NCBI GenBank assembly: GCA_029269725.1 | Contig: JARJHS010000008.1 | Span: 184,388-248,387 of the forward strand | Direction: 5' to 3' | DNA from: Pollutibacter soli | Lineage (GTDB): Bacteria > Bacteroidota > Bacteroidia > Chitinophagales > Chitinophagaceae | Length of the DNA: 64,000 nucleotides | In this document: piece by piece, positions 36,281 through 45,327 of the stretch | Position numbering within the stretch: the first letter of the stretch is position 1 | Layout of the letters: every line of letters begins with the position of its first letter | Notes under the pieces: model-generated | Database searches by the model: none | Told to the model about the DNA's origin: nothing | Seen by the model: the letters and a program-made list of their open reading frames with translations, nothing else | Position numbers and translations under genes: made by a program

Positions 36281-37480
36281 ATGCTTGATTCGATAGAGTC
36301 CGCCATTGAGGATATCAAAAATGGTAAGATGGTGATCGTGGTGGACGACGAAGACCGTGAGAATGAGGGCGATTTTGTGACTGCTGCGGAAAATGCAAGT
36401 CCGGAAGTCATCAATTTCATGAGTAAGTATGGCCGGGGACTGATATGTGCACCACTCCCGGAAGAGCGTTGCGATGAGCTGGGATTGGAACAAATGGTGT
36501 CTAATAATACGGCTTTGCATGAAACGGCTTTTACGGTGTCCGTTGACCTGCTGGGTCACGGCTGTACCAGCGGAATTTCGGCACATGATCGTTCAAAAAC
36601 CATTCGGGCATTAATAGATCCGGCCACAAAACCTGCTGATCTGGGTCGCCCGGGACATATTTTTCCGCTTCGTGCAAAAAAGGGCGGGGTGCTCAGACGC
36701 TCGGGCCATACCGAAGCTGCAGCAGACCTCTCAAGGCTGGCCGGATTTGAACCTGCTGGTGTTTTGGTGGAGATAATGAACGAAGACGGAACGATGGCCA
36801 GGCTGCCTGAACTGGAACAGATGGCTGTTAAATTCGATATGAAACTGATTTCGATAAAAGATCTGATCGAATACAGGTTGAAAACGGACTCATTAATCGA
36901 AAAAGTGGTGGCCGTTGATATGCCAACTAAATATGGTCATTTTAAACTCGTCGTTTTTCGCGAAACAGGTAATCCTCAAAGCGGCGAGCATCTCGCCCTG
37001 ATCAAAGGTGAATGGAAAAAAGATGAGCCGGTAATGGTGAGAGTACACTCGTCCTGCTTTACAGGCGATATCCTGGGTTCACTTCGGTGCGATTGCGGCG
37101 AGCAACTTCACGCAGCCATGGAAATGGTACAGGCAGCAGGTCAGGGTGTTGTTCTATATATGAACCAGGAAGGTCGCGGAATCGGGTTGGTAAATAAGTT
37201 GAAAGCCTATAAACTCCAGGAAGATGGTATGGACACTGTGGAAGCCAATCTTCACCTGGGTTTTACTATGGATCAGCGCGATTATGGTGTCGGTGCGCAA
37301 ATACTTCGTTCGCTAGGCATTTCAAAACTTAAACTGATCAGTAATAATCCGCGTAAGCGTGCAGGCCTTAGCGGCTATGGGTTAGAAATAGTCGAAACTG
37401 TTCCAATCAAAATTGATTCAAATCCTCACAACAAGAAATATCTGGAGACGAAGAGGGATAAGATGGGGCACGTTTTATAA
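36281..37480 (+). CDS. ribBA: Bifunctional DHBP synthase / GTP cyclohydrolase II
   Basis: This 399-residue fusion carries out the two entry steps of riboflavin synthesis. The RibB half (1-200) shows [18 protein letters not shown], the GRGLICAPL strand, a [13 protein letters not shown] phosphate and metal site, and [11 protein letters not shown]. The RibA half (207-399) has [23 protein letters not shown] with zinc ligands Cys259, Cys270 and Cys272, the [14 protein letters not shown]-binding stretch, and the [12 protein letters not shown] and [10 protein letters not shown] motifs. Both halves look active. It is a single-gene unit and is followed by a two-way terminator; other rib genes are not in the window. 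Confidence 0.98.
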   Translation: MLDSIESAIEDIKNGKMVIVVDDEDRENEGDFVTAAENASPEVINFMSKYGRGLICAPLPEERCDELGLEQMVSNNTALHETAFTVSVDLLGHGCTSGISAHDRSKTIRALIDPATKPADLGRPGHIFPLRAKKGGVLRRSGHTEAAADLSRLAGFEPAGVLVEIMNEDGTMARLPELEQMAVKFDMKLISIKDLIEYRLKTDSLIEKVVAVDMPTKYGHFKLVVFRETGNPQSGEHLALIKGEWKKDEPVMVRVHSSCFTGDILGSLRCDCGEQLHAAMEMVQAAGQGVVLYMNQEGRGIGLVNKLKAYKLQEDGMDTVEANLHLGFTMDQRDYGVGAQILRSLGISKLKLISNNPRKRAGLSGYGLEIVETVPIKIDSNPHNKKYLETKRDKMGHVL

Positions 37481-37575
37481 TGAAGTAGAAGTGATAGGTG
37501 AGTGCAGATAAATGTCACGGGCTTTTTTTCATGAATACTGAACAGGGATGTTACTAACAGATTTAGATTTTGATC

Positions 37576-37615
37576 TTTTTTGTAGAGACTATGTATCCCT
37601 GATCTCTACAAAAAA
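37576..37615. terminator. Bidirectional terminator of the GTAGAGA type
   Basis: TTTTTTGTAGAGA (37576-37588) and TCTCTACAAAAAA (37603-37615) are perfect 13-bp inverted arms around a 14-base loop. The hairpin has T-runs for both directions and separates convergent ribBA and the TamB-like gene. The GTAGAGAC core recurs at 49824-49831, suggesting a dispersed palindrome family used as terminators. Confidence 0.8.
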
Positions 37616-37713
37616 ATAAAGTTTAAAAAAATAGGAAACTCAGACTTTATCATAATCAACCGCCGGCTTTTCCTGCTTAGCTGCCGGCAGGCAGGCTACT
37701 CACTACTTTCTAC

Positions 37714-40700
37714 TTACTGTCTGACATTTGCGCTACTCACTGCACTGCTATCCGCTTTCGGTTGATCATCATCTTCGTCCTTTGGTTTTACAGCCGGACT
37801 GGCTTTCTTCTTCCTGAAAAAACGATCAAATTCTGTTCTGAAAGAAATATTGGCCCCGGTTCTGTCGCGGCGGCCGCTGGTCGACATTGCATCGAAAGTA
37901 CTACGATAGAAAAATGAAGTTCTGAGTTTGCCATCGGGAGTGATCTTGTACTCAAGCACTACATCGGGCAGGAAAAGAAACGACTGGCTGTTACCCACTG
38001 CCGAACTATTTGCCGTTGAGAAATTGAAATCACTTCCGAATGTTACCGTGAGTTTGTCATCCAGCATCGACTTAATAAACTGCAGACTCACATTCTCTCT
38101 GAAATTATTTGAACTACCTGGTGCAGCGCCGGTACCGGTAATATCTGTAAGTATACGCGAATAGTTGAAGTTAACGTCAACAGACGATCCAAGAATTTTA
38201 TAAAAGAAGTTGGATATGCTGCTGGCCAGGATGCTGTTGATTACACCCGAAATGGTATTATTGATCAGCTCACTGTTTAGGTCACTCGCAACAACCGCAT
38301 TCTGCGGAGCAAAACTTTTAAACACAATCAGGTAAGTTGCCTGTTTGCTTACTTCAAGGGGGTCGCGATTGATGGTTTTTAACCTTCCATCGACAGCTGG
38401 ATTATTCTTGATTTCACTGGTTGTAGGGAGTTGAATCAAAAAGCTCGGTTGCGGACTTGCCAGCGTTCCTGTAATATGACAAATCACCTCCACATCACTT
38501 AGTTCATTTAACACATCTGAACTCACGCCCGATACTGTCGAGGATGTGGGACTGGTGAATAAGGTACTCATTCGTACTTTTTCAGCGAGGTAAGTTGCAT
38601 ACACATTCAATTCTGCATTATATGGATCCCCGGTCCAGGTAATAGTGCTTACTGGATCGCGTTGAAGCACAAAGGGTTTTTTAAAAATATCCTGGAAATT
38701 GAAATTGTAATTTCCCCGGTCAACCGTGAATTTTCCGGTGAGGGTTAGTGCTTCAATAGTCGACGTATGCAATCTTAAATTTCCAAAGCCCCGGGCTGAA
38801 ATTACATCACCACTTAATTCATCAAGAATAACATTCACCTTAATCAGCGGATTTGCTGTCAGATTGAGATCGATCGACAAAATATTCTCCGGGTTAGACA
38901 ATGAGTCAAGGTTCATTTCCCTGCCATACAATCTCCATACGATAAAATCAACATCGCCTTTTTGTTTTGAATTGCCGGATGTGTTGATGCTGAAAGTGGA
39001 ACTATCCACTGGCGTACCTTCAACATACATTTTCATGTTTTCTGAAGGACCTTTGAATGAAAATTTTACACTACCAACCGCTGTTCCGAAGAAGTCTTTA
39101 TTTTCCAGGCGGGTTGTGTTCATCAATAATAATTTCGAAGATGTTGCATCAAAATCATAACCGAAATCATTGAAGAATCCATGCGTCAGTTTTCCTTTAA
39201 CAAGGCCGGTATTTCCCAGCACATCAGTTATGGTAATTTCACCAAAATCAATTACTCCGGGCTGAAACGTGATCGTCGGATCGTTTAATGTATAGAAACA
39301 CTGGGTATAATCGACCTTCAATCCACCACCGCTGATTTTCACTGATCCTGTGAAATCCGGCTTTTTCAGATTACCGGAAATCCGCAGTTTACCGGTTGCC
39401 TTTCCCCGGATATCTGAGAAAATATCCGTAAGATATGTTTCCAGCAAACCGAGTTTCAATTCTGTGATATCAATTGACGCTTCTATGGATTGATTGAGTG
39501 TGTCTTCAAGATTGAGTCCGCCTTTCACATCAAAACGATAATCCTGGTTATCTGAAACAAGAAAAAATGACGAACGTTTTTTCTTATTATCCCAGAACCC
39601 GTTAAGTGTAGTGATTCCAATACTGTCACCTTCAAAACGCGTCTGATCGGTCTGGGCATTCAGATAAATTTTGAGGTCACCATAAGGATCTTCGACAGTA
39701 ATGTCTCCACTGGTAATACCTTCGATCTTCGGAACTTTCATAAAGAAAGGTAAGATATCGCCCATATTTACTCTCCTTAAAGAAAGAGCGAGATCATTAC
39801 TGTTACCAACAGACGAAGGCAAAGAAGAAATCAGGATTTCCTGTTCACCGTTAGTAATACTGATATTGTTCGCATCGAGCAATGAACGACTGATCGTAAG
39901 CTCTCCGTTTTTTTCAATGCGCCAGGTTTTGTCATTCAATACGACAGTGGAAGGATTGAAATGAATTTTTACACCGTCAGGAAGATTGGTAATGGCTGCA
40001 GACATATCAGCAGCGTTGATTGTCTGATTCGCTGAAGTTCGGAAGTTTACCTGTGAAACATTCCCGGCCGACAAAATCGAAAGTGATGTCTCCGGGAATT
40101 CAAGACTATCGTTTACCGTAATCGTTCCGGCTTTTGAAAATATTCGCAGGCTATCCAGGTCGCCATTGCCTTCAAGATGAAAATCATTCAACTCGTATTT
40201 CTGGTAAGCGAGGTAAGGGATATCTACATTTATCGACAATGTCTTTTCTGCCGTATTTATCTTGCCGTTGATTTTACTGTAGTCCAGACCTTTTAGTTTG
40301 CTATCGAGAAGTGGCAGATACTGATCAATATTTTTCAGATCTGCACTGAATGAAAAATCCTGCGCTTTCAATTCGCCGGCGGGAGCTTTAAAATACATAG
40401 GGTAATACTTACTCAGATAAGCAGTAAGTGTATGTGGTAACTCCCGGATGGTATACACTCCAAACAAGGAGATATGAAAATCGCTGTTCGTAATTTCAAT
40501 CTGTTTATTGTCTTCAATTTTCATTGAATAGAGGTAAAGTGTGTCGAAAACATATGTTTCTTCACCTCTGGTCAGTGCTACATCATACAAGGAGGCTTCT
40601 CCGATAAAATCATCAACTGTTTTTCCCTTAAAATTCAGCCTGAATTTTCCGATAACACTGAGATCTGCTTCCGTAAGATTGATTGTCTTCAGGTTACTGC

Positions 40701-42576
40701 GCTGTACATCAACCATCAGGTTATATTCCGGCTGCTCACTGTTCAGGTTAAACGAACCATTAAGTGCAGCTTTAAAATTGGGATCATCAATTGTTCCGGA
40801 ACCGATGAATTCCCTGTTCTGAAGTTTTCCTGTGAGATCAACATTTTGAAATACATATTTATTCCATTCAATCGCGGTGATCTTTCCATTGATTTCGGCA
40901 TCCGCCGATTTCGGATTGAATCCCTTGCCTTTCAGTTTGCCATTAAAGGCGATAACACCGAGTTCCGTATTCCCAAGAAATTTTCCAAGATTAAAACCAT
41001 TGGTCTCTACTAATCCTGTATAAACAGGCTGACCTTCAGATGGTAATTTTAAATTGACATCAGCTTTTACTGTTCCCAACGCAGTCTCAATCGTTCCTTT
41101 TGTTACAAAATCCCTGATATACCCCGTGAAATTTCCTCTGAAATTCAGAAACTGCAGCTCTTTTAAATCCGGCTCTGTGATTTTCGAAATGGATGGAACG
41201 ATAGTGACCACATCTGCATACGTTGTTCTGAAATCATTTGACTCAAAATTAATCAGCGTATTGTCGATGTCCGGAAGGCCTTTCATTTTAATGTCGCCAT
41301 CAAGAAATGTATTTCGTCCATATTGAAGGTTGAAACCATTAGCGGTAAGATTGTCAATTGTGCCTGTAACGACACCTTTGATCTTAAGAGAAGTTTTCAT
41401 CTCCTTCAGATCCGGTGCGAAATAAGCAATGTCAGTGGAACTGATATAGCTGTCCCTAAACCGTCCTTCCAATCGGACAGAATGCAGAAAGTCACCCATG
41501 TCCGAATTGAAGTCATCAAACCTCATCGAATAATAATTACTCAAATGACTTGTCGGGGTTTTGATATCCAGGTTGGAGAAAATCATCGCTTCCGGATAAA
41601 GTTTGAAATCCGCAAGTAGTTTATCTACCTGGAACCCACTGCGTTCTTTTGTACTTAGATCGAGATATGCACTGATGGTGTCTTTCTGCCAGCTGATATT
41701 TTTTGCTTTGAGATTGATGTCGGTGAAGTCGATATGACTTCCATCGAAATACGCGTAAGCTGGCCGTTCGGTGAATATATCGTTCCTGAAACGTCCGTCT
41801 TTCATTTCGAGGTCGTATACCAGGATATCCCAGTCTACAACATTCCATTGCAGTTCTCCCTTCACTTTTGCTGCCGGAGTTTTTTTGCCTGTTCTCGGTG
41901 GCCTGCGCCCTTCATAATTGTATAGGGTAAACAGGGGATCTTCCAGGTCAATTTTCCTGATGAAAATCTTCTTTCGGGCAAAATTGATTTCATCTGCAAC
42001 AAGGTTGAGATAACCGACTTTGAACTCCCTGTTTTCACCAACCCATTGATCGATCTGCCTGAAGTCCACGTTTTTCAGTTCCATTCGTTTGATGGAGAAT
42101 TCGATACCCCCTTCTTTTTTAGTGGGTTTTGATGGGCCAGCAAAAAAATCAGCAATGAACTGATGATTCCAGACGCTATCGGTTCGTTTCAGATTTATGA
42201 TCGCATCGTTAAGTCCGAGGTAATGTAATTCGGCCTGGTTCTTCAAAAAAAACCAATCGGTGATGGAAACTTTCAATGCGCCGGCATAGAGAAGGGTGTC
42301 TTTATTTTTATCTTCGATAAGGGTTCCCTCCATGTACACGCGGTTCAGCAGGGATATGCTGACCCTCTTTACCTGGACCTTTGTACCAATGGCTTTGGAG
42401 AACCGGCTGGTGGCTTCACTCACCAGGTAGTTCTGCGCCCATTCCGTTTGTATCAGCATCGCCAGAATAACCAGGATCGTCAGCAGAGACAGTAGGATAT
42501 AGCCGGATATTTTAAGGACTTTTTTCAGGAACGGCCGCTTTATCAGTAAAATTAAACTATTGCCACCGATGCGCAA
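37714..42576 (-). CDS. TamB-like (DUF490) intermembrane protein
   Basis: This 1620-residue protein has one N-terminal membrane anchor (about 18-42) followed by a long series of beta-rich repeats of AsmA/TamB type. WAQNYLVSEATSRFSKAIGTKVQVKRVSISLLNRVYMEG is the classic chorein/AsmA-like start. The C-terminal TamB domain (about 1180-1560) includes GNLRLHTSTIEALTLTGKFTVDRGNYNFNFQDIFKKPFVL. Such proteins span the periplasm and are implicated in lipid transport or outer-membrane protein assembly. No ATG occurs before residue 40; TTG at 42576 is the likely start, just after an in-frame stop. The tail is charged and low-complexity. A BamA/TamA partner is not adjacent. Confidence 0.92.
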   Translation of the reverse strand: MRIGGNSLILLIKRPFLKKVLKISGYILLSLLTILVILAMLIQTEWAQNYLVSEATSRFSKAIGTKVQVKRVSISLLNRVYMEGTLIEDKNKDTLLYAGALKVSITDWFFLKNQAELHYLGLNDAIINLKRTDSVWNHQFIADFFAGPSKPTKKEGGIEFSIKRMELKNVDFRQIDQWVGENREFKVGYLNLVADEINFARKKIFIRKIDLEDPLFTLYNYEGRRPPRTGKKTPAAKVKGELQWNVVDWDILVYDLEMKDGRFRNDIFTERPAYAYFDGSHIDFTDINLKAKNISWQKDTISAYLDLSTKERSGFQVDKLLADFKLYPEAMIFSNLDIKTPTSHLSNYYSMRFDDFNSDMGDFLHSVRLEGRFRDSYISSTDIAYFAPDLKEMKTSLKIKGVVTGTIDNLTANGFNLQYGRNTFLDGDIKMKGLPDIDNTLINFESNDFRTTYADVVTIVPSISKITEPDLKELQFLNFRGNFTGYIRDFVTKGTIETALGTVKADVNLKLPSEGQPVYTGLVETNGFNLGKFLGNTELGVIAFNGKLKGKGFNPKSADAEINGKITAIEWNKYVFQNVDLTGKLQNREFIGSGTIDDPNFKAALNGSFNLNSEQPEYNLMVDVQRSNLKTINLTEADLSVIGKFRLNFKGKTVDDFIGEASLYDVALTRGEETYVFDTLYLYSMKIEDNKQIEITNSDFHISLFGVYTIRELPHTLTAYLSKYYPMYFKAPAGELKAQDFSFSADLKNIDQYLPLLDSKLKGLDYSKINGKINTAEKTLSINVDIPYLAYQKYELNDFHLEGNGDLDSLRIFSKAGTITVNDSLEFPETSLSILSAGNVSQVNFRTSANQTINAADMSAAITNLPDGVKIHFNPSTVVLNDKTWRIEKNGELTISRSLLDANNISITNGEQEILISSLPSSVGNSNDLALSLRRVNMGDILPFFMKVPKIEGITSGDITVEDPYGDLKIYLNAQTDQTRFEGDSIGITTLNGFWDNKKKRSSFFLVSDNQDYRFDVKGGLNLEDTLNQSIEASIDITELKLGLLETYLTDIFSDIRGKATGKLRISGNLKKPDFTGSVKISGGGLKVDYTQCFYTLNDPTITFQPGVIDFGEITITDVLGNTGLVKGKLTHGFFNDFGYDFDATSSKLLLMNTTRLENKDFFGTAVGSVKFSFKGPSENMKMYVEGTPVDSSTFSINTSGNSKQKGDVDFIVWRLYGREMNLDSLSNPENILSIDLNLTANPLIKVNVILDELSGDVISARGFGNLRLHTSTIEALTLTGKFTVDRGNYNFNFQDIFKKPFVLQRDPVSTITWTGDPYNAELNVYATYLAEKVRMSTLFTSPTSSTVSGVSSDVLNELSDVEVICHITGTLASPQPSFLIQLPTTSEIKNNPAVDGRLKTINRDPLEVSKQATYLIVFKSFAPQNAVVASDLNSELINNTISGVINSILASSISNFFYKILGSSVDVNFNYSRILTDITGTGAAPGSSNNFRENVSLQFIKSMLDDKLTVTFGSDFNFSTANSSAVGNSQSFLFLPDVVLEYKITPDGKLRTSFFYRSTFDAMSTSGRRDRTGANISFRTEFDRFFRKKKASPAVKPKDEDDDQPKADSSAVSSANVRQ

Positions 42577-42612
42577 ATAAGGAACCTTGAATTAACTTTT
42601 TACCTAAAGGTT

Positions 42613-42870
42613 GAACGTAAAACGTTGAACGTTTAACGCTGGCCTAAGTCGATGGAAAACTCTGTCAAAAAGCAAATCGTTTAAGTTTCAGGACTTAGTA
42701 GATCTTTCATCAATCGACATAAGCCGATTTTTTTGAGAAGACCTATCTGAAATTCAATGAAGGAAATGAAAAAATCCGGCAAAGCCGGACTTTCAATATC
42801 AATAATAAACGGAAACTACTCCATCATAGGCTAACGTTCAACGTTCTACGTTCCACATTAAACGTTCTAC
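42613..42870. repeat. Inverted AACGTT-type arrays flanking a terminator
   Basis: The TamB-like gene and the small barrel gene are separated by 294 bases. GGTTGAACGTAAAACGTTGA with further AACGTTTAACG (42612-42640) and the CGTTCAACGTTCTACGTTCC block with ATTAAACGTTCTACC (42835-42870) are short-period arrays in opposite orientation. Together they look like the ends of one fold-back element. Between them is a real terminator (42770-42790). The right array runs up to the stop codon of the barrel gene. Confidence 0.6.
42770..42790 (-). terminator. Intrinsic terminator of the small beta-barrel gene
   Basis: On the minus strand TCCGGC (42790-42785) pairs with GCCGGA (42781-42776) around a TTT loop, followed by TTTTTT (42775-42770). 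It lies about 80 bases beyond the barrel gene stop. Confidence 0.82.
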
Positions 42871-43488
42871 CTAATTCAGAAAGTAGTGAACGCTCGCGGT
42901 AAACATCCTCGGCTTAATAACGGGTCCGTTGTCGTTATCCACAATGGTCCCCATGCCGTATACGTAACCGATAGTGAATTGAAAACTTCTGCCGAATTGA
43001 TAACCCACATTTATTACTGCGTTTGCTTCAGCGCGGCCATAGGCGGTTGAGGCAATTTTCATCGGCTTATTCATTTCTTCCTTTCCGGTAATTTCTTCTT
43101 TTCCGCTTAGAACAAAAGACATTGAAGGACCGAACTGTACAAAAATGCCTGATTTGTAGAAGGACTTTTTCCATTCAAATAAGAGTGGAATTTCCAGGTA
43201 ATTCATTTTCAGCGTATTTACGCTGGTATCCACATTGTTATATTCAATCGCAAAAACTTTGTGGGAATATTGGACCTGTGGCACAAAGTAAAGCTGTCCT
43301 TCCAGCAATACTTTCAGTTCCGCACCGACATGATAACCGCCGCTGTAGGGAACTGATGGCCTCGAACCGTCAGTAGCGATGACCTTGGCGGTAGTCGCAT
43401 TTGCGCCGGCTTTTAAGCCAACACGCAGCTGAGCCGATGCCGCAGAAACACTAGTGACTAAAACGAGAACTAACAGGTACTTTTTCAT
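42871..43488 (-). CDS. Porin-like outer-membrane beta-barrel protein
   Basis: This 205-residue protein has a signal peptide (1-19) and alternating hydrophobic strands typical of the OMP_b-brl_2 / PorT-like small barrel family. LRVGLKAGANATTAKV starts the mature part, and YLEIPLLFEWKKSFYKSGIFVQFGPSMSFVLSG is the conserved strand pair of this family. The C terminus is FTASVHYFLN with the usual final aromatic residue. It is exported to the outer membrane; role unknown, as for most of the family. It is monocistronic. Confidence 0.85.
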   Translation of the reverse strand: MKKYLLVLVLVTSVSAASAQLRVGLKAGANATTAKVIATDGSRPSVPYSGGYHVGAELKVLLEGQLYFVPQVQYSHKVFAIEYNNVDTSVNTLKMNYLEIPLLFEWKKSFYKSGIFVQFGPSMSFVLSGKEEITGKEEMNKPMKIASTAYGRAEANAVINVGYQFGRSFQFTIGYVYGMGTIVDNDNGPVIKPRMFTASVHYFLN

Positions 43489-43709
43489 AACGCTTGATTA
43501 AATAGAAGCGTAAGATTACTAAGAATTATTCGCAGGTACAATGTGGAATATCCCGGTTTTCGATTAAATATGGATTTTTTTAGATGAATGGAACCTGGCC
43601 CAAAGGTAATGGCTTGTAATTGAATAACAGACTTTTACGGCTAATATTAACCGTACAGAATGGGGATTCCGGGATTGGCTTTGCTTATACGTGAAGGTGA
43701 TCGTACCTG

Positions 43710-44654
43710 TTAGTCTTCCAGTAATTCGATCAGGTAGTTCTCCGCCTGGCGGATAGACCCTGTCTTGGAGATCCTGGTTATCACAACCTGTTTTTTCCAG
43801 CCGTCCTTAAGCCTGAACTGGTGTTCAGACCTTTCAGAGATATCCATGGACTTTATAACTTGTTTTAACTCAGGATCATTCTCAGAAGCTCCAATTCTTT
43901 TGTATACTTCCTGTAATACTTTCATTGTGCCACTCCGATCGAGTTGAACATTCATGGCGATGGTTATAAATTCAGTGGAGACAGGAGAAAGTGTAACTGC
44001 GAGTTCTGTAATAGCTGGCAAACGCTCACTTACATAAGGACTTTCCAGCATTGTTTTCTTCTTCACTGCAGCCCTGCTGAACTCCAGCCCATACAAAGAA
44101 TGATACAACTGTATTTCTTTGATCAGGGAATTTTCTACCAGTTCTCTTGTATTGAACATTGCCATCGTTTTTTCCATAATGGATTTGAACGAAGCACTTG
44201 CGGTGTCCTTCGCCGATAACAAAAAAAGATTTTTGTAGTTATCACGAACCTGTTCCCGGTTTTCAAGCTCCAGGAACATACCGCCTTCGCTGGTCGAGAA
44301 GAGAAATTCCATTCCATCAAATATGGGAACGCCGGCCCCATTTCTGACATCACCCGATTTATGTAATTCAGGACTGCGAAATTTCCAACGTATTTTATAT
44401 CCCCCTTCATTAGAATCCAGTATGGTTACATGTGCCTCATAACTTAGAGCAGCTTCCGACCTCATATCCGCTTCCGAACTTCCGGTAGATTTTGTATGCG
44501 TGATTTTCAGTTTCCGCTCTTCACCTTTTTTCCAGAATGCAATACAGGTGACGCTGGAATCTGTGATCCTGTTCTGTGCATATGATGAAACATTTCCTGA
44601 CAGGAACTGGAAAACAGAAAGGAAGTAAATGGTGCTTTGTCTGATAGATTGCAT
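43710..44654 (-). CDS. Hypothetical secreted protein
   Basis: ATG 44654 gives 314 residues beginning with a hydrophobic signal-like segment and an Ala-Gln processing site near residue 27. The longer frame to 44726 overlaps the methyltransferase gene. The mature protein is a mixture of beta strands and helices, with AFWKKGEERKLKITHTKSTGS near the start, AHVTILDSNEGGYKIRWKF, and DGMEFLFSTSEGGMFLELEN. The layout (an opening 'effective force on a kinetic term' type beta sheet followed by helices) recalls uncharacterised Bacteroidota periplasmic proteins, but I recognise no named family. It lies 55 bases after the methyltransferase gene on the same strand and may be co-transcribed. Confidence 0.7.
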   Translation of the reverse strand: MQSIRQSTIYFLSVFQFLSGNVSSYAQNRITDSSVTCIAFWKKGEERKLKITHTKSTGSSEADMRSEAALSYEAHVTILDSNEGGYKIRWKFRSPELHKSGDVRNGAGVPIFDGMEFLFSTSEGGMFLELENREQVRDNYKNLFLLSAKDTASASFKSIMEKTMAMFNTRELVENSLIKEIQLYHSLYGLEFSRAAVKKKTMLESPYVSERLPAITELAVTLSPVSTEFITIAMNVQLDRSGTMKVLQEVYKRIGASENDPELKQVIKSMDISERSEHQFRLKDGWKKQVVITRISKTGSIRQAENYLIELLED

Positions 44655-44709
44655 TTTCACGAGGTATAAAACGGTATGAGACTTCCATACTTTGTAAGTG
44701 AACCTTGAA

Positions 44710-45288
44710 TCATTTTCTAACTGCAATACAAATGCCGGTTGACCAATGGATCATTGTTATATTCAGGCGCGGGTCATTTTGCATTTCACCAATCAACACA
44801 TCCACTTTTGCCGCATGTCCTTCAGGCCAGTTGGGTTGAGGAAGAAGATCATCGATGATGTAGAAACCACCGGGTACCAACAGACCGATGGTTTCATTTC
44901 TCAGATTAAATTTTCCTGGCCATGCATCGGCGAAAATCAAATCAAATGGTTTGCCCTTGTAATTCTGTATCCATTCACCTCCGTCTCCACAAAAAAAACT
45001 TATTCTTTTATCATCCTTAAAATGTTCCACTGCCGGCTGCTGAAACTCTTCGCTATTATCGATACTGATTACCGATGAAGATTCGTCCATTCCTCCCACA
45101 AGGAAAGACAGAGACAATCCTGTACCTGTACCAATTTCGAGGAAATGTCCGCCTGGCTTTGAAGATGCAATTGTTCTTAACAAACTGCCGGTATACAGAT
45201 CAGAAGCCATAGTAAAACCCAATGCCTTCGACTTTTCCATCAACTGCAAATGGCGTGCGGACAATACAATACGACTGTCATCAAACAT
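44710..45288 (-). CDS. Class I SAM-dependent O-methyltransferase-like protein
   Basis: This 192-residue protein has the SAM-binding motif FLEIGTGTGLSLSFLVGG (motif I), SVISIDNSEEFQQPAVEHF (motif II acid), FCGDGGEWI and FDLIFADAWPGKF (motif IV), plus GLLVPGGFYIIDDLLPQPNW. This is the pattern of the catechol-O-methyltransferase-like / O-methyltransferase family 3 fold. It ends 55 bases before the hypothetical secreted gene and starts 39 bases after gamma-glutamyltransferase. The acceptor molecule is not inferable. Confidence 0.85.
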   Translation of the reverse strand: MFDDSRIVLSARHLQLMEKSKALGFTMASDLYTGSLLRTIASSKPGGHFLEIGTGTGLSLSFLVGGMDESSSVISIDNSEEFQQPAVEHFKDDKRISFFCGDGGEWIQNYKGKPFDLIFADAWPGKFNLRNETIGLLVPGGFYIIDDLLPQPNWPEGHAAKVDVLIGEMQNDPRLNITMIHWSTGICIAVRK

Positions 45289-45327
45289 CAGTACAAAATT
45301 TAAAATTGGAAATTGAAAAATTTATAA

